NCBI GenBank assembly: GCA_902805915.1
Contig: CADCUO010000067.1
Coordinates: forward strand, 1 to 64,000
Direction: 5' to 3'
Length of the DNA stretch: 64,000 nt
Source of the DNA: an uncultured Propionibacteriaceae bacterium
GTDB taxonomy: Bacteria; Actinomycetota; Actinomycetes; Propionibacteriales; Propionibacteriaceae
Shown here one piece after another: positions 53,942 to 62,183 of the stretch (position 1 is the stretch's first letter; each line of letters starts with the position of its first letter). Made by a program: the position numbers and the translations under genes. The notes beneath the pieces were generated by a model. It was not told the origin of the DNA. It did no database searches and worked only from the letters and a program-made list of their open reading frames with translations.

Positions 53942-55414
53942 GTGACCACAACCTCCTCCGACCGCGAGCTGGCACCAGCGCTCCCCCGCGGTGACCGCAT
54001 GATCATCATCACGTTGCTGATCGCCACCTTTGTGGTGATTCTCAACGAGACGATCATGGGCGTAGCCATCCCGCGGCTCATCGTGGCGCTGGGTGTCACG
54101 GCGAGTACCGCCCAGTGGCTGTCGACCGCGTTCATGCTGACCATGGCCGTTGTGATCCCGACTACCGGTTTCTTGCTGCAGCGGCTGTCGCGTCGGACGG
54201 TGTTCATCCTGGCCATGGGGCTGTTCAGCTTCGGTACGGCGGTGGCGGCCGTTTCGCCAAGCTTCGCACCGCTCCTCATCGGGCGCATCATCCAGGCCTG
54301 CGGCACCGCGATCATGCTGCCGTTGCTGATGACCACCATCTTGACGTTGGTTCCGCTGCAACGTCGCGGTCAGGTGATGGGCAACGTCAGCATCGCCATC
54401 TCGGTCGCGCCGGCGATCGGTCCGACCATCTCGGGTGTGATCCTGCAGTACCTGTCCTGGCGCTTCATGTTCGTGCTGGTGCTGCCGATCGCGCTGGCCG
54501 CGATGGCGTACGGCGCGCGCGGGTTGAAATCGGGCGGTGAGCCGGGACATCGGCCGCTGGACCTGCTGTCGGTGCTGTTGACGGTGCCCGCGTTCGGCGG
54601 TGTGGTCTTCGGGCTCAGCAGGATCGGCGAAGCCGGTGGCGAGTCTGGGCCGGCGAGCGCCGCCGTACCGCTGGGCATCGGTGTGGTGTGTCTCGGGCTG
54701 TTCATCTGGAGGCAGCTCAGGCTGCAGCGGGACCGCTCCCCGCTGCTGGACCTGCGGGCCTTCCGGTACCCCATGTTCCGGATCAGCGTGGCGCTGCTGT
54801 GCATCACCATGATCGCCCTCTTCGGGGCGGTGATCGTGCTGCCGATCTATCTGCAGAACATTCGCGGGCTGGGCTCGCTGCAGACCGGACTGATGCTCTT
54901 CCCGGGTGGCCTGATGATGGGACTGCTGGCACCTACCGTCGGCAAGATCTTCGACCGATACGGCCCGCGCGCGCTGACAACAACAGGGACAGTGTTGTTG
55001 ACCCTGACCTTATGGCGGTTCAGCTCGGTGGACATGACGACCCCGGTATGGATGCTGGTGGCTACGCACCTGACGTTCTCCCTCGGTCTGGCGTGCCTGT
55101 TCACGCCGGCCTTCACCAGCGGCCTGAACCCGCTCCCGCCACACCTGTACTCACACGGCAGCGCCATCATGTCGACCTTGCAGCAGGTCGCAGGAGCGGC
55201 TGGCACCGCACTGCTGATAGCGATCATGGCCGCCCGCACGGTGACTCTCACCGAACGCGGTATCCCCGCTCTGGCGGCGCAGAACGGCGGCGTCAGCGCC
55301 GCTTTCATGACGGCAGCGCTGATCGCCGTGGTCGGGATCGCGCTCGCCCTGTTCATGCGGAAGCCGAACCCCGCGGAAGCGCAGGAGCAGGCCGCCCACG
55401 CTAGCGCCCACTGA
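53942..55414 (+). CDS. MFS multidrug exporter (DHA2 family, 14 helices)
   Basis: The 490-residue protein has about 14 hydrophobic helices. Family motifs are LLIATFVVILNETIMGVAIP (motif D1-like), WLSTAFMLTMAVVIPTTGFL, RIIQACGTAIMLPLL and GNVSIAISVAPAIGPTISGV (motif C, antiporter). It is a proton-driven drug or metabolite exporter. GTG start with no clear SD. No regulator gene is adjacent. Confidence 0.88.
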   Translation: MTTTSSDRELAPALPRGDRMIIITLLIATFVVILNETIMGVAIPRLIVALGVTASTAQWLSTAFMLTMAVVIPTTGFLLQRLSRRTVFILAMGLFSFGTAVAAVSPSFAPLLIGRIIQACGTAIMLPLLMTTILTLVPLQRRGQVMGNVSIAISVAPAIGPTISGVILQYLSWRFMFVLVLPIALAAMAYGARGLKSGGEPGHRPLDLLSVLLTVPAFGGVVFGLSRIGEAGGESGPASAAVPLGIGVVCLGLFIWRQLRLQRDRSPLLDLRAFRYPMFRISVALLCITMIALFGAVIVLPIYLQNIRGLGSLQTGLMLFPGGLMMGLLAPTVGKIFDRYGPRALTTTGTVLLTLTLWRFSSVDMTTPVWMLVATHLTFSLGLACLFTPAFTSGLNPLPPHLYSHGSAIMSTLQQVAGAAGTALLIAIMAARTVTLTERGIPALAAQNGGVSAAFMTAALIAVVGIALALFMRKPNPAEAQEQAAHASAH

Positions 55415-55474
55415 CCACCAGATCTGCTCCTTGCGAGCCGCGTGCCCCGGCGCCATTTTGGGTAGTGGGGCACC

Positions 55475-56014
55475 ATGAGCACCCAGTTCTGGGCGTTGGC
55501 CGCCGAGCACGCCACTCACGCCAAGCGCCGGTTGCTGGCCGAAGGCGATGCGTACGACAACGCCCGGCGGGTGCCGCTACCTGGGTACGCCGGCAGCCTG
55601 GTCGCATTCGGGGCGACGACGGCGGGACTTGTGCTCGCCGGCCGAAGGCAAGGGCGGACGCTGCCCGAGCGCTATGACCTCCTCGACGTGGCGCTGGGCG
55701 GCTTGGCTACGCACAAGTTCAGCCGGCTGCTGTCGAAGGCGTCGGTGACCAGTCCGCTGCGCGCCCCGTTCACCACCTTCGAGGAAGCGGCCGGATCGGC
55801 CGAGCTGAACGAGAGCGCCCGCGGTAAGGGGCTGCGGCACACCGTCGGTGAGCTGCTCACCTGCCCGTTCTGCCTGGGCCAGTGGATCGGGACCGGGTAC
55901 GTCGCCGGGCTCACACTGGCGCCGCGCGCTGCGCGTACCTGGGCGGCTCTCTTCTCAGTCACCGCAGTGGCCGACCTGCTGCAGCACCTCTACGGTCGGG
56001 TCCGCACCAGCTGA
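55475..56014 (+). CDS. DUF1360 family protein
   Basis: The 179-residue protein has RYDLLDVALGGLATHKFSRL, KASVTSPLRAPFTTFE and the signature HTVGELLTCPFCLGQWIGTG with a CPFC pair and hydrophobic flanks (YVAGLTLAPRAARTWAALFS). The family has no known function; its CPFC motif is near the membrane. TAGTGG lies 6 nt before the ATG, a weaker leaderless match. Confidence 0.82.
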   Translation: MSTQFWALAAEHATHAKRRLLAEGDAYDNARRVPLPGYAGSLVAFGATTAGLVLAGRRQGRTLPERYDLLDVALGGLATHKFSRLLSKASVTSPLRAPFTTFEEAAGSAELNESARGKGLRHTVGELLTCPFCLGQWIGTGYVAGLTLAPRAARTWAALFSVTAVADLLQHLYGRVRTS

Positions 56015-56232
56015 AGGCCCTTGGTCAACGATCAAGTTGACGGACTCGCTGGCTGAGCTGGCGCATCCGGTCATCACGCTCGGGCTGGGTCAGTCCCAGC
56101 GGGTGGCGATGGAGAAATAGGGCGAAATCCCCTGCAACGTAAACGAGGCAGTGGGCTAGGACCGCCTCACCTGCTGCGGGTTCCCAGCCTTCTTGCCGTC
56201 ACCCGAGCAGCCCTCTGTCAGACTGACCCCCC

Positions 56233-57573
56233 GTGACCGATGCAGCCCCCGACACTCCGCCCGAGCCCGCTGGTTGGCGACGACGGCTCCTCGGGGCGCG
56301 GATCGACGTTACTCCGCTGCGGACGTCTCGAGACTTCCGGACACTGTTCTTCTCCGGAACGATCTTCTATCTGGGCGCCATGTTCGGCTACGTCGCCGTC
56401 CCGTACCAGCTGTACCAGCTGACGGGCTCGAACCTTGCGGTCGGCGCCATGGGCATGGTGCAGCTGATCCCGCTGATCGTCTTCGGCCTGTACGGCGGCG
56501 CCCTGGCCGACCACGTCGACCGACGGCGACTGCAGCTGATGACCGGCGCAGCGCAGGCCGCGCTGGTCGTCGTCCTGCTCGGCAACGCCGTCCTGGACCA
56601 GCCGCGGACCTGGGTCCTCTACCTGGTGGGCGCCCTGCTCTCCACTGCCTCCGCGCTGCAGCGGCCCAGCCGGGAGGCGCTCATCCCGCAGGTGGTGAGG
56701 CACCACGAGATCCCGGCCGCTGTGGCACTGTCCGCGCTCGGTTCTCAGCTGGGAATGCTGGTCGGGCCCGGAATCGGTGGTCTGCTGATCGCCCAGTTCG
56801 GCGTCGCAGCGGCGTACGCCGTGGAAGCGACCGGCATGGCAGTGGCGACGTTGATGGTGCTTCGGCTGCGCCGCTATCCGCCCAGCGATCAGAGCCGCTC
56901 GCCCAGTGTTGCGGCCATCACCGAGGGGGTCCGATACGCGGTGCGGCGCAAGGACCTGCTCGGCACCTACGTCGTCGACATGGTCGGGATGTTCATGGCG
57001 ATGCCAATCGTGCTGTTCCCCGCCTTCGCCATCGAGGTGCTGCAGCAGCCGGCTGCTCTGGGGTTGCTCTACACCGCCGAGGCCGTCGGCTCGATGATCG
57101 CGACGCTGACCAGCGGCTGGACGGCCCGGGTGCATCATCACGGCCGCGCCGTCACCTTGGCGGCGATGGCCTGGGGGGCATCCATCGGTCTGGCCGGGCT
57201 GGCGCCGAACCTGTGGCTGGCGGTCGCGCTGCTGGCACTGGCTGGTGCCTTCGACATGATCAGCGGAGTATTCCGCGGGGTCATCTGGCATCAGACGGTT
57301 CCTGACTCCATGCGGGGTCGGCTCGCCGGGATCGAGATGCTGTCCTACTCCATCGGCCCGCTCGGTGGCCAGCTCCGTTCCGGTGTGGTTGCCGACCTCA
57401 CCACGGTCCGGACGTCCATCGTCAGCGGTGGCATCCTGTGCGTCGCTGGAGTTGCGGTCACGGCCGGCCTGCTCCGCGACTTCTGGCGGTACGACTCGCG
57501 GACTGACGAGCACGCCGTTCGGCAGCGCACCATCCGTAACGCCCGGGACGCGCGCGAGGAGCGCTCGGCCTAG
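56233..57573 (+). CDS. MFS transporter, EntS-like (MFS_3)
   Basis: The 446-residue protein has about 12 hydrophobic helices, with IDVTPLRTSRDFRTLFFSGT, LYGGALADHVDRRRLQLMTG (motif A) and GSQLGMLVGPGIGGLLIAQF. This resembles the EntS/MFS_3 exporters of siderophores and other small molecules. GTG start. No siderophore genes are nearby, so the substrate is unknown. Confidence 0.85.
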   Translation: MTDAAPDTPPEPAGWRRRLLGARIDVTPLRTSRDFRTLFFSGTIFYLGAMFGYVAVPYQLYQLTGSNLAVGAMGMVQLIPLIVFGLYGGALADHVDRRRLQLMTGAAQAALVVVLLGNAVLDQPRTWVLYLVGALLSTASALQRPSREALIPQVVRHHEIPAAVALSALGSQLGMLVGPGIGGLLIAQFGVAAAYAVEATGMAVATLMVLRLRRYPPSDQSRSPSVAAITEGVRYAVRRKDLLGTYVVDMVGMFMAMPIVLFPAFAIEVLQQPAALGLLYTAEAVGSMIATLTSGWTARVHHHGRAVTLAAMAWGASIGLAGLAPNLWLAVALLALAGAFDMISGVFRGVIWHQTVPDSMRGRLAGIEMLSYSIGPLGGQLRSGVVADLTTVRTSIVSGGILCVAGVAVTAGLLRDFWRYDSRTDEHAVRQRTIRNARDAREERSA

Positions 57574-57617
57574 TGGGTACCTAGCCTCACATCTCACTTC
57601 CTCTCTTGAAGGTGCTC

Positions 57618-58274
57618 ATGAATCTCACGGCACGACCGGGCACAGTGGCGGCGCCCTCACTCACACCTGGTACGTCCATGCTGAAGCTCAGCAACGGACG
57701 GCAGGGCCTGCTTCATGTACCTCCTGGCGAGGTCAGCGGGCTCGTCATAGCCCTGCATGGGGCCGGGGGTCAGGCCCGGTCCGTGCTGGATCTGCTTCGC
57801 TCCGATGCCGACCGGCGGGGGCTAGTACTGCTGGCCCCGGCAAGCGCTGGCTCCACCTGGGCCGCGCTGCACCGCGGTCCGGACCCGGACGGCCCCGCAG
57901 TGGACAGCGCGTTGCAGAGCGTGTTCCGAGCTCACTCGTTCAACCCGGCCACCATCGCCGTCGCAGGGTTCTCCGACGGCGCCTCCTACGCCATCACCCT
58001 CGGCCTTGCCAACGGGAACCTGCTCCGCAAGGTGGTTGCCTTCTCGCCCGGCTTCCAGGTTGCCGACCGGCGTCAGGGCAGGCCGGAGTTCTTCATCACC
58101 CACGGCATCCACGACGAGGTGCTGCCCATCGGCCGTACCAGCCACAGACTCGTGGCGTCTCTGCGCGCGGACGGGTACGACGTCACCTACCGTGAGTTCG
58201 ACGGTGGACACGTCGTACCCGCGAAGTACGCCACCGAAGGGATGCAGTGGGCCGCCGGGCGAGCGCCGAACTAA
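57618..58274 (+). CDS. Alpha/beta hydrolase (phospholipase/carboxylesterase type)
   Basis: The 218-residue protein has an alpha/beta-hydrolase core: LVIALHGAGGQARSVLDLL (oxyanion loop HGAGG), nucleophile Ser in IAVAGFSDGASYAI (GFSDG), acidic residue in FITHGIHDEVLPI and the catalytic His in FDGGHVVP. It probably hydrolyses small esters. ATG 57618 has AAGG just upstream; a TTG four codons earlier is also in frame. Confidence 0.82.
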   Translation: MNLTARPGTVAAPSLTPGTSMLKLSNGRQGLLHVPPGEVSGLVIALHGAGGQARSVLDLLRSDADRRGLVLLAPASAGSTWAALHRGPDPDGPAVDSALQSVFRAHSFNPATIAVAGFSDGASYAITLGLANGNLLRKVVAFSPGFQVADRRQGRPEFFITHGIHDEVLPIGRTSHRLVASLRADGYDVTYREFDGGHVVPAKYATEGMQWAAGRAPN

Positions 58275-58311
58275 CCAGCGCCTCTTCCGCACCTGGGCGT
58301 GGTTGGTCACC

Positions 58312-58317
58312 TAGCCT
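58312..58317 (+). promoter_or_regulatory. -10 element of the ABM gene, leaderless
   Basis: TAGCCT ends exactly 6 nt before GTG 58324; no SD is present. Confidence 0.55.
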
Positions 58318-58323
58318 GGACCC

Positions 58324-58632
58324 GTGTACGTCTCAATGTCGCGGCTGCGTGTTGATCCGGAGCGCTCCGACGAGCTGGTTGCCGCGTTCCAGCGTCGCGC
58401 CGGTTTGGTGGAGAACCACGACGGCTTCATCGACCTCCAGGTGTGGCGGTCGGACCGCGACCCCGCCGAGGTGCTCATGGTCAGCCGCTGGCGGGACCGC
58501 GAGGCCTTCAAGGCATACATGAAGAGCAACGATCACCGGGTGTCACATGGCCGGATCGACCCATCGCTGAAGGCGGCGATCCAGCTGGAACGGCTTGAGC
58601 ACCTCCATACCTATGAGGTAATGGTGGAATGA
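58324..58632 (+). CDS. Antibiotic-biosynthesis-monooxygenase (ABM) domain protein
   Basis: The 102-residue ferredoxin-like fold protein begins MYVSMSRLRVDPERSDELVA and has VENHDGFIDLQVWRSD and VSRWRDREAFKAYM, the order found in ABM and IsdG-like heme-degrading monooxygenases. A heme-contacting Asn/Trp pattern is partly present (Trp yes), so heme degradation is possible but uncertain. Its stop overlaps the ATG of the next gene (ATGA). Confidence 0.8.
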   Translation: MYVSMSRLRVDPERSDELVAAFQRRAGLVENHDGFIDLQVWRSDRDPAEVLMVSRWRDREAFKAYMKSNDHRVSHGRIDPSLKAAIQLERLEHLHTYEVMVE

Positions 58633-59054
58633 CTGCTCGCCGGCTCCAACTCCCGGACGGCGATGCACCCACCTGGGCATGGCTCACTGAGGAGAAGCCG
58701 CTCGACCTGCCCGTGCTCGCCCGCGACATCTGCTGGCGCTACCGGAACGAGTTCCCCGACGAGGAGGAGCGGTATGGGGCTGCAGGCGACGCCTGGTGCG
58801 TCCACGACACCCAGTACCTCCTGCACTGGGGGGCGGAAGCCGTCAACGGCTACCTCAACATGAGGTACCAGGTCAGCTGGTTGGCGAGGGTGCTGGAGGC
58901 CCGGGGCTTCCCCCTCGACCGACTGGCCCGCAACTTGGACATCGGCGCGGATGTCGTGCTCAGCCAGGTGAGTGGTGCGGATGGGGTGCAGCTGGCCGGC
59001 GTACTCACCGACGCGGCGGCGTACGTCCGGTCACAGGGCACATTCCTGGACTAG
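58629..59054 (+). CDS. Conserved hypothetical protein coupled to the ABM gene
   Basis: The 141-residue mainly helical protein contains WLTEEKPLDLPVLARDICWR, YGAAGDAWCVHDTQYLLHWG and NMRYQVSWLARVLEARGFPL. I do not recognise a family. Trp, His and Cys residues cluster in the middle. It is translationally coupled to the ABM protein (4-bp overlap), so the two probably act together. A strong hairpin 51 bp after it ends the unit. Confidence 0.65.
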   Translation: MTARRLQLPDGDAPTWAWLTEEKPLDLPVLARDICWRYRNEFPDEEERYGAAGDAWCVHDTQYLLHWGAEAVNGYLNMRYQVSWLARVLEARGFPLDRLARNLDIGADVVLSQVSGADGVQLAGVLTDAAAYVRSQGTFLD

Positions 59055-59105
59055 GCGGCTGCTCTGGACTAGGCGGCTGGGCGGGCCCACCCGCACAACT
59101 CAGCT

Positions 59106-59130
59106 GGCTCCCGACTACCCGTCGGGAGCC
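59106..59130. terminator. Hairpin terminator between convergent genes
   Basis: GGCTCCCGAC (59106-59115) pairs perfectly with GTCGGGAGCC (59121-59130) around a 5-nt loop. It lies between convergent genes and can serve both strands; there is no U-tract. Confidence 0.7.
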
Positions 59131-59157
59131 GCCCTGGCCTGACCAGCCGACAGGTAG

Positions 59158-59304
59158 TCAGGGCTTCTTGCGAAGCCTCTGCTGCACCTGGTTGAAGCCC
59201 TCGCGGATCTTCCGCTGGTTCTCCGGCTTGCTGAGCTCTCGCTGAGCGACCTGGATGACCTTGGCCACCACTGCGGTCCTGAGCATTCCTCTAAGCATTC
59301 TCAT
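59158..59304 (-). CDS. Small basic protein of 48 residues
   Basis: The frame begins MRMLRGMLRTAVVAKVIQVA and continues QRELSKPENQRKIREGFNQV to a QQRLRKKP end. GAGGA lies just upstream (59308-59312), with start codons at 59307, 59304 and 59298 in the same frame; the last has the best spacing. It is an amphipathic helical, very basic peptide with no family I recognise. It is convergent with the preceding gene, and the hairpin at 59106-59130 would terminate it. Confidence 0.5.
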   Translation of the reverse strand: MRMLRGMLRTAVVAKVIQVAQRELSKPENQRKIREGFNQVQQRLRKKP

Positions 59305-59385
59305 CATTCCTCGCTTCGCTGCTGCACGACCTCCAGGTGGCCACGCTCCCGGCCAACCACCTCTTGGTGCAGTGCTGCGGTTCCA

Positions 59386-59405
59386 GGCACGTCCCGGTAC
59401 GTGCC
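59386..59405. other. Small hairpin upstream of the 48-residue gene
   Basis: GGCACGT (59386-59392) pairs with ACGTGCC (59399-59405). The 241-bp region 59305-59545 otherwise shows no gene. It may be a terminator for the DUF1622 gene (ends 59546) or a regulatory dyad. Confidence 0.35.
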
Positions 59406-59545
59406 TCCTGAAGCCATGACTTTACCCGTATCAGTCCGCCATCGAGAGCACCCCGCTACGAGGGAGCCTCAGTCCGCGGCTGTCTTAGTTGATCGACTGC
59501 ATCTCAAAGCGCGGTTGGCCGGGTGACCGCTGAGCAGCTCTACCC

Positions 59546-59902
59546 TCAGCCCGGCTTCCTGGCCTCCGGATTCTTCTGCCACGGCCACCGGCCCGTGATC
59601 TCCAGCTCGAGGGAGAAGCTGAGGAAGGTCCGGATCACCACAATGGCCGCCAGCAGGCCCACGCTGCGGAAGGTTGGGGTGACCGCTACGGTGCGGATGA
59701 TGTCAGCGGCGACGAGGAACTCCAGTCCCAGCAAGATGGAACGGCCCAGGAGGCGGCGGTAGGACTCGTAGGCCCCAGACTCCCTGCGTACCAGCATCCG
59801 GAGGGCCAGCACCGTTGAGACCAGGACGCCGACAACGAGGATCGCCACGCCGCCGGCATCGACCCCCTTCCCTACCAGCTCGATCAGCTCCTGGAATGAC
59901 AC
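59546..59902 (-). CDS. DUF1622 family membrane protein
   Basis: The 118-residue protein has three hydrophobic helices (GVAILVVGVLVSTVLALRML, SILLGLEFLVAADIIRTVAV, LLAAIVVIRTFLSFSLELEI). The AADIIRT and RTFLSFSLELEITGRWPW segments are the DUF1622 signature. Function is unknown. GTG 59902 gives the usual length. Confidence 0.82.
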   Translation of the reverse strand: MSFQELIELVGKGVDAGGVAILVVGVLVSTVLALRMLVRRESGAYESYRRLLGRSILLGLEFLVAADIIRTVAVTPTFRSVGLLAAIVVIRTFLSFSLELEITGRWPWQKNPEARKPG

Positions 59903-60444
59903 CGTCCACACCCTTCCAAGTCGCCGCCGATCACGGGTTGGGGAGCAGCGACACCATTGAGCTGGACCCGGTTCGACCAATGACGCCGCTTTTGGCAATG
60001 CTGTCCTGCGGTTTCTGAGCTGGCATAGCAAAGTCCGTAGTCGCCTGCTCGGGGGTTCAGGTGACTACGGACTTCAGCAATGAAATCGTCAGCAGCCGGT
60101 TGGACGTTACAGCCGCGCAAGCTATTCCTCGGCAGCGGGCAGAGAATGTTGCCTGAGCTCTGGCGCGTCGCTCCAGCAGGCGCGTACTGTTCCAAGTCAA
60201 TCGATACGTGCCCCAGACCCTGGGCTGTGCCGCAACGGCGTCCCGGGTCGTCCTAGGTCAGGACGTATGGCGGGGGGGACGCCGGCGCCTGTCTCCCGAT
60301 CGGCCGAGAGCCTCCAGCTCGTGACCGCGGCTAAGCCCTCGGTCAACGAAGACCGCTCAAAATACTTGCTGTGTGGCCGTGCCCAGTTCTTGACCTGGAC
60401 GTGACGACACTGACCACGCACCCCCACACGGGGAGGACCCCGCC
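59903..60444. other. 542-bp gene-free region
   Basis: I find no convincing protein gene on either strand. The main content is a 17-bp stem hairpin at 60031-60074 and, at the right end, the GGGGAGG ribosome site of the next gene. A G7 run is at about 60267-60274. The region could hold a small RNA gene or the remains of a lost gene. Confidence 0.5.
60031..60074. repeat. Long perfect hairpin (17-bp stem)
   Basis: AAGTCCGTAGTC pairs perfectly with GACTACGGACTT, and the stem extends inward as GCCTG/CAGGT with one G-T pair, leaving a 10-nt loop. It lies alone in a gene-free region, far from any stop codon on either strand, so a simple terminator role is not obvious. Confidence 0.65.
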
Positions 60445-60945
60445 ATGCGACAGCTCACGCCTCACCGTCCGCTCGCCGAGGCGGACCGACCCGCCCAGCC
60501 GAAACAAAATATTGACTCCCCGCTCGAACTTCTCAGTGAGGACGCCTGCTGGCGACAGCTGCAGACGACGTTCCAGGGTTTGTTGACCTATCGCAGCGGC
60601 CGGGGAGACATGACCCTCCCCGTCACCTACGACCTGTGGGACGACGGCGTCGTCCTCCACCTTGCGTCGTACAACCCGGCCTGCCAGTACGTCCCCGGCC
60701 GCGAAGTTGAGCTCGAAGTCACTCGCAGGACGCGCCGTGGATCGCGAACCACAGTTCGAGTTGCCGGCACTGCGCAGCAGTTGAACGAGGCCGAGGCGGA
60801 GAACAAAGGCCCGACTGAGCACCTGGAACAGTGGCCACCGGGAGTGGGTGCTATCTACGTCGCGATCCCTGCCGCCCGGGTGAAAGGCTTCCGGCAACGA
60901 CTCACCAAGCCCCCTAGCGCCGGGATGCCGCCGTGTGCGGGTTAG
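60445..60945 (+). CDS. Pyridoxamine-5'-phosphate-oxidase-like (PPOX) protein, possibly flavin-binding
   Basis: The 166-residue protein has an extra, proline-rich N-terminus and then LLSEDACWRQLQTTFQGLLT, LPVTYDLWDDGVVLHLASYN and GREVELEVTRRTRRGSRTTV. This order (ACW..L, PV.Y.., V.L..., VELEV) is that of the split-barrel PPOX-like family, but the motifs are weak. GGGGAGG precedes ATG 60445. It overlaps the MarR gene end by 4 bp in convergent orientation. Confidence 0.6.
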   Translation: MRQLTPHRPLAEADRPAQPKQNIDSPLELLSEDACWRQLQTTFQGLLTYRSGRGDMTLPVTYDLWDDGVVLHLASYNPACQYVPGREVELEVTRRTRRGSRTTVRVAGTAQQLNEAEAENKGPTEHLEQWPPGVGAIYVAIPAARVKGFRQRLTKPPSAGMPPCAG

Positions 60946-61427
60946 CCGCTCGATTCCGGGCTCCGACGCAACTCCGATGGCGCGACTTCCACAGATCCAC
61001 CTTCGTTAAGGCTCGCTGCCAGGTCGACGAGAGTGTGGGTGAGGGAGTCCAGCGGAGTCGACGTAAGGCCGGCGACCGTTTGTTCGGCGAGCGCCTGCCA
61101 TGCCTGTCTCAACCTGGGCAGCAGGTCATGTCCGGCATCGGTGAGCTCGACAATGGTGACCCGGCCGTCGGTTGGTGATGGCTGGCGGGCAACGAGCCCA
61201 GCGGCTTCCAGCTTGCGGACGCTGTTGGTGATGGTGGGGGGCTCGCACCCGCTGGCATTGGCCAGCTGGTGCTGGCTACGTGGGCCTTCCGCGCCGAGCT
61301 CCAGCAGGATCACCTCCTGCCCGGGGTGCAGATTCAGCGGCGCCAGAAGCAGGCCCGCGAGCGCTCGATGGCGGATGCCGATGGCGCGAATCGCTTCGTT
61401 GATGATGTTGGCCCGTCCAGAGTCCAT
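60942..61427 (-). CDS. MarR-family transcriptional regulator
   Basis: The 161-residue protein has the MarR winged helix: LHPGQEVILLELGAEGPRSQ, HQLANASGCEPPTITNSVRK, and LEAAGLVARQPSPTDGRVTI with the wing residues Asp/Arg. LTDAGHDLLPRL follows. It is divergent from the flavin reductase/PPOX pair, and two copies of an operator-like 12-mer lie in between. ATG 61427 is used; an ATG three codons earlier is possible. Confidence 0.9.
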   Translation of the reverse strand: MDSGRANIINEAIRAIGIRHRALAGLLLAPLNLHPGQEVILLELGAEGPRSQHQLANASGCEPPTITNSVRKLEAAGLVARQPSPTDGRVTIVELTDAGHDLLPRLRQAWQALAEQTVAGLTSTPLDSLTHTLVDLAASLNEGGSVEVAPSELRRSPESSG

Positions 61428-61450
61428 TCGCTTCACCCTTGCGCGAGAAA

Positions 61451-61476
61451 GCTTATTCGCATAATGTTATCCGCAT
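61451..61476. promoter_or_regulatory. Two tandem MarR operator-like 12-mers
   Basis: TTATTCGCATAA (61451-61462) and TTATCCGCATAA (61465-61476) are near-palindromes 14 bp apart. They lie just upstream of the marR start and toward the divergent reductase gene, the standard place for MarR autoregulation. Confidence 0.6.
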
Positions 61477-61592
61477 AAGTAACTTCACTCTACCCGAATG
61501 GCCATAGCAGCGCCCTCTGCTGCGTCGCACCAGGCAGAGGTTCTGGCGCGGTTACACCCAGCCGCCCTTAAGCCACCACAGGAGGCTTTCTG

Positions 61593-62183
61593 ATGAGCAA
61601 CACAAGCAGCCGCAACCACAGCCCCGGAGCGAACACCCCCCGGAACATTCTCGTCATCTCCGGTTCCAGCCGGCCGGGTTCGCTCAACAGCCAGCTGGCT
61701 GGCCTGGTCGCTGACCTTCGAGCGCAAGACGCCGTCACCCTTGTCACCGATCTGTCCCGGCTACCGTTCTACGACGCCGACCTGGAGGCCGGAACCACCC
61801 CGGCGGCGGTCGTTGACTTGCGCGCCGCGGTAACGGCCGCAGAGCTGGTTGTCATCGTCACCCCCGAGTACAACGGCACCATCCCTGGTCTGCTCGGGAA
61901 TGCGATCGACTGGCTTTCCCGTCCTCGAGGGGAGTCGACGCTTCGCGATAAGCCGCTGGTAGTTCTCTCCGCCTCTCCTGGCCAGCACGGCGGCACTCGG
62001 GCCGCCGGACATTTGCGGGCTGTACTCCAGCGGATCGGCGCTGCGGTCCTGCCAACAGGCCTGTCGGTGGCGGAGGCGCACCATCGGCTCTCCTCCAGCT
62101 CCCCTGACCCACAGCTAGTGACCGCTCTCTCCGAGCTGCTGGCTGAGGCCCTCGAGCTGCCGGCGGAAGCGATGTCAGCATGA
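61593..62183 (+). CDS. NAD(P)H-dependent FMN reductase
   Basis: The 196-residue flavodoxin-like protein has the flavin phosphate loop VISGSSRPGSLNSQLAGLVA, LPFYDADLE, and TPEYNGTIPGLLGNAIDWLS with the YN(G) loop. It reduces FMN, quinones, azo or chromate compounds. It is under probable control of the divergent MarR protein and overlaps the PPOX gene start by 4 bp (ATGA). Confidence 0.9.
   Translation: MSNTSSRNHSPGANTPRNILVISGSSRPGSLNSQLAGLVADLRAQDAVTLVTDLSRLPFYDADLEAGTTPAAVVDLRAAVTAAELVVIVTPEYNGTIPGLLGNAIDWLSRPRGESTLRDKPLVVLSASPGQHGGTRAAGHLRAVLQRIGAAVLPTGLSVAEAHHRLSSSSPDPQLVTALSELLAEALELPAEAMSA

Noticed and set aside
56015-56120. Short frame ending QSQRVAMEK after the DUF1360 gene
   Set aside because: It reads somewhat like protein but has no usable start codon or ribosome site and is only about 30 codons; at most a fragment of a lost gene.
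56218-57597. 459-codon frame antisense to the EntS-like transporter gene
   Set aside because: Mirror frame of a membrane protein; Gln/Arg/Asp-rich low-complexity translation.
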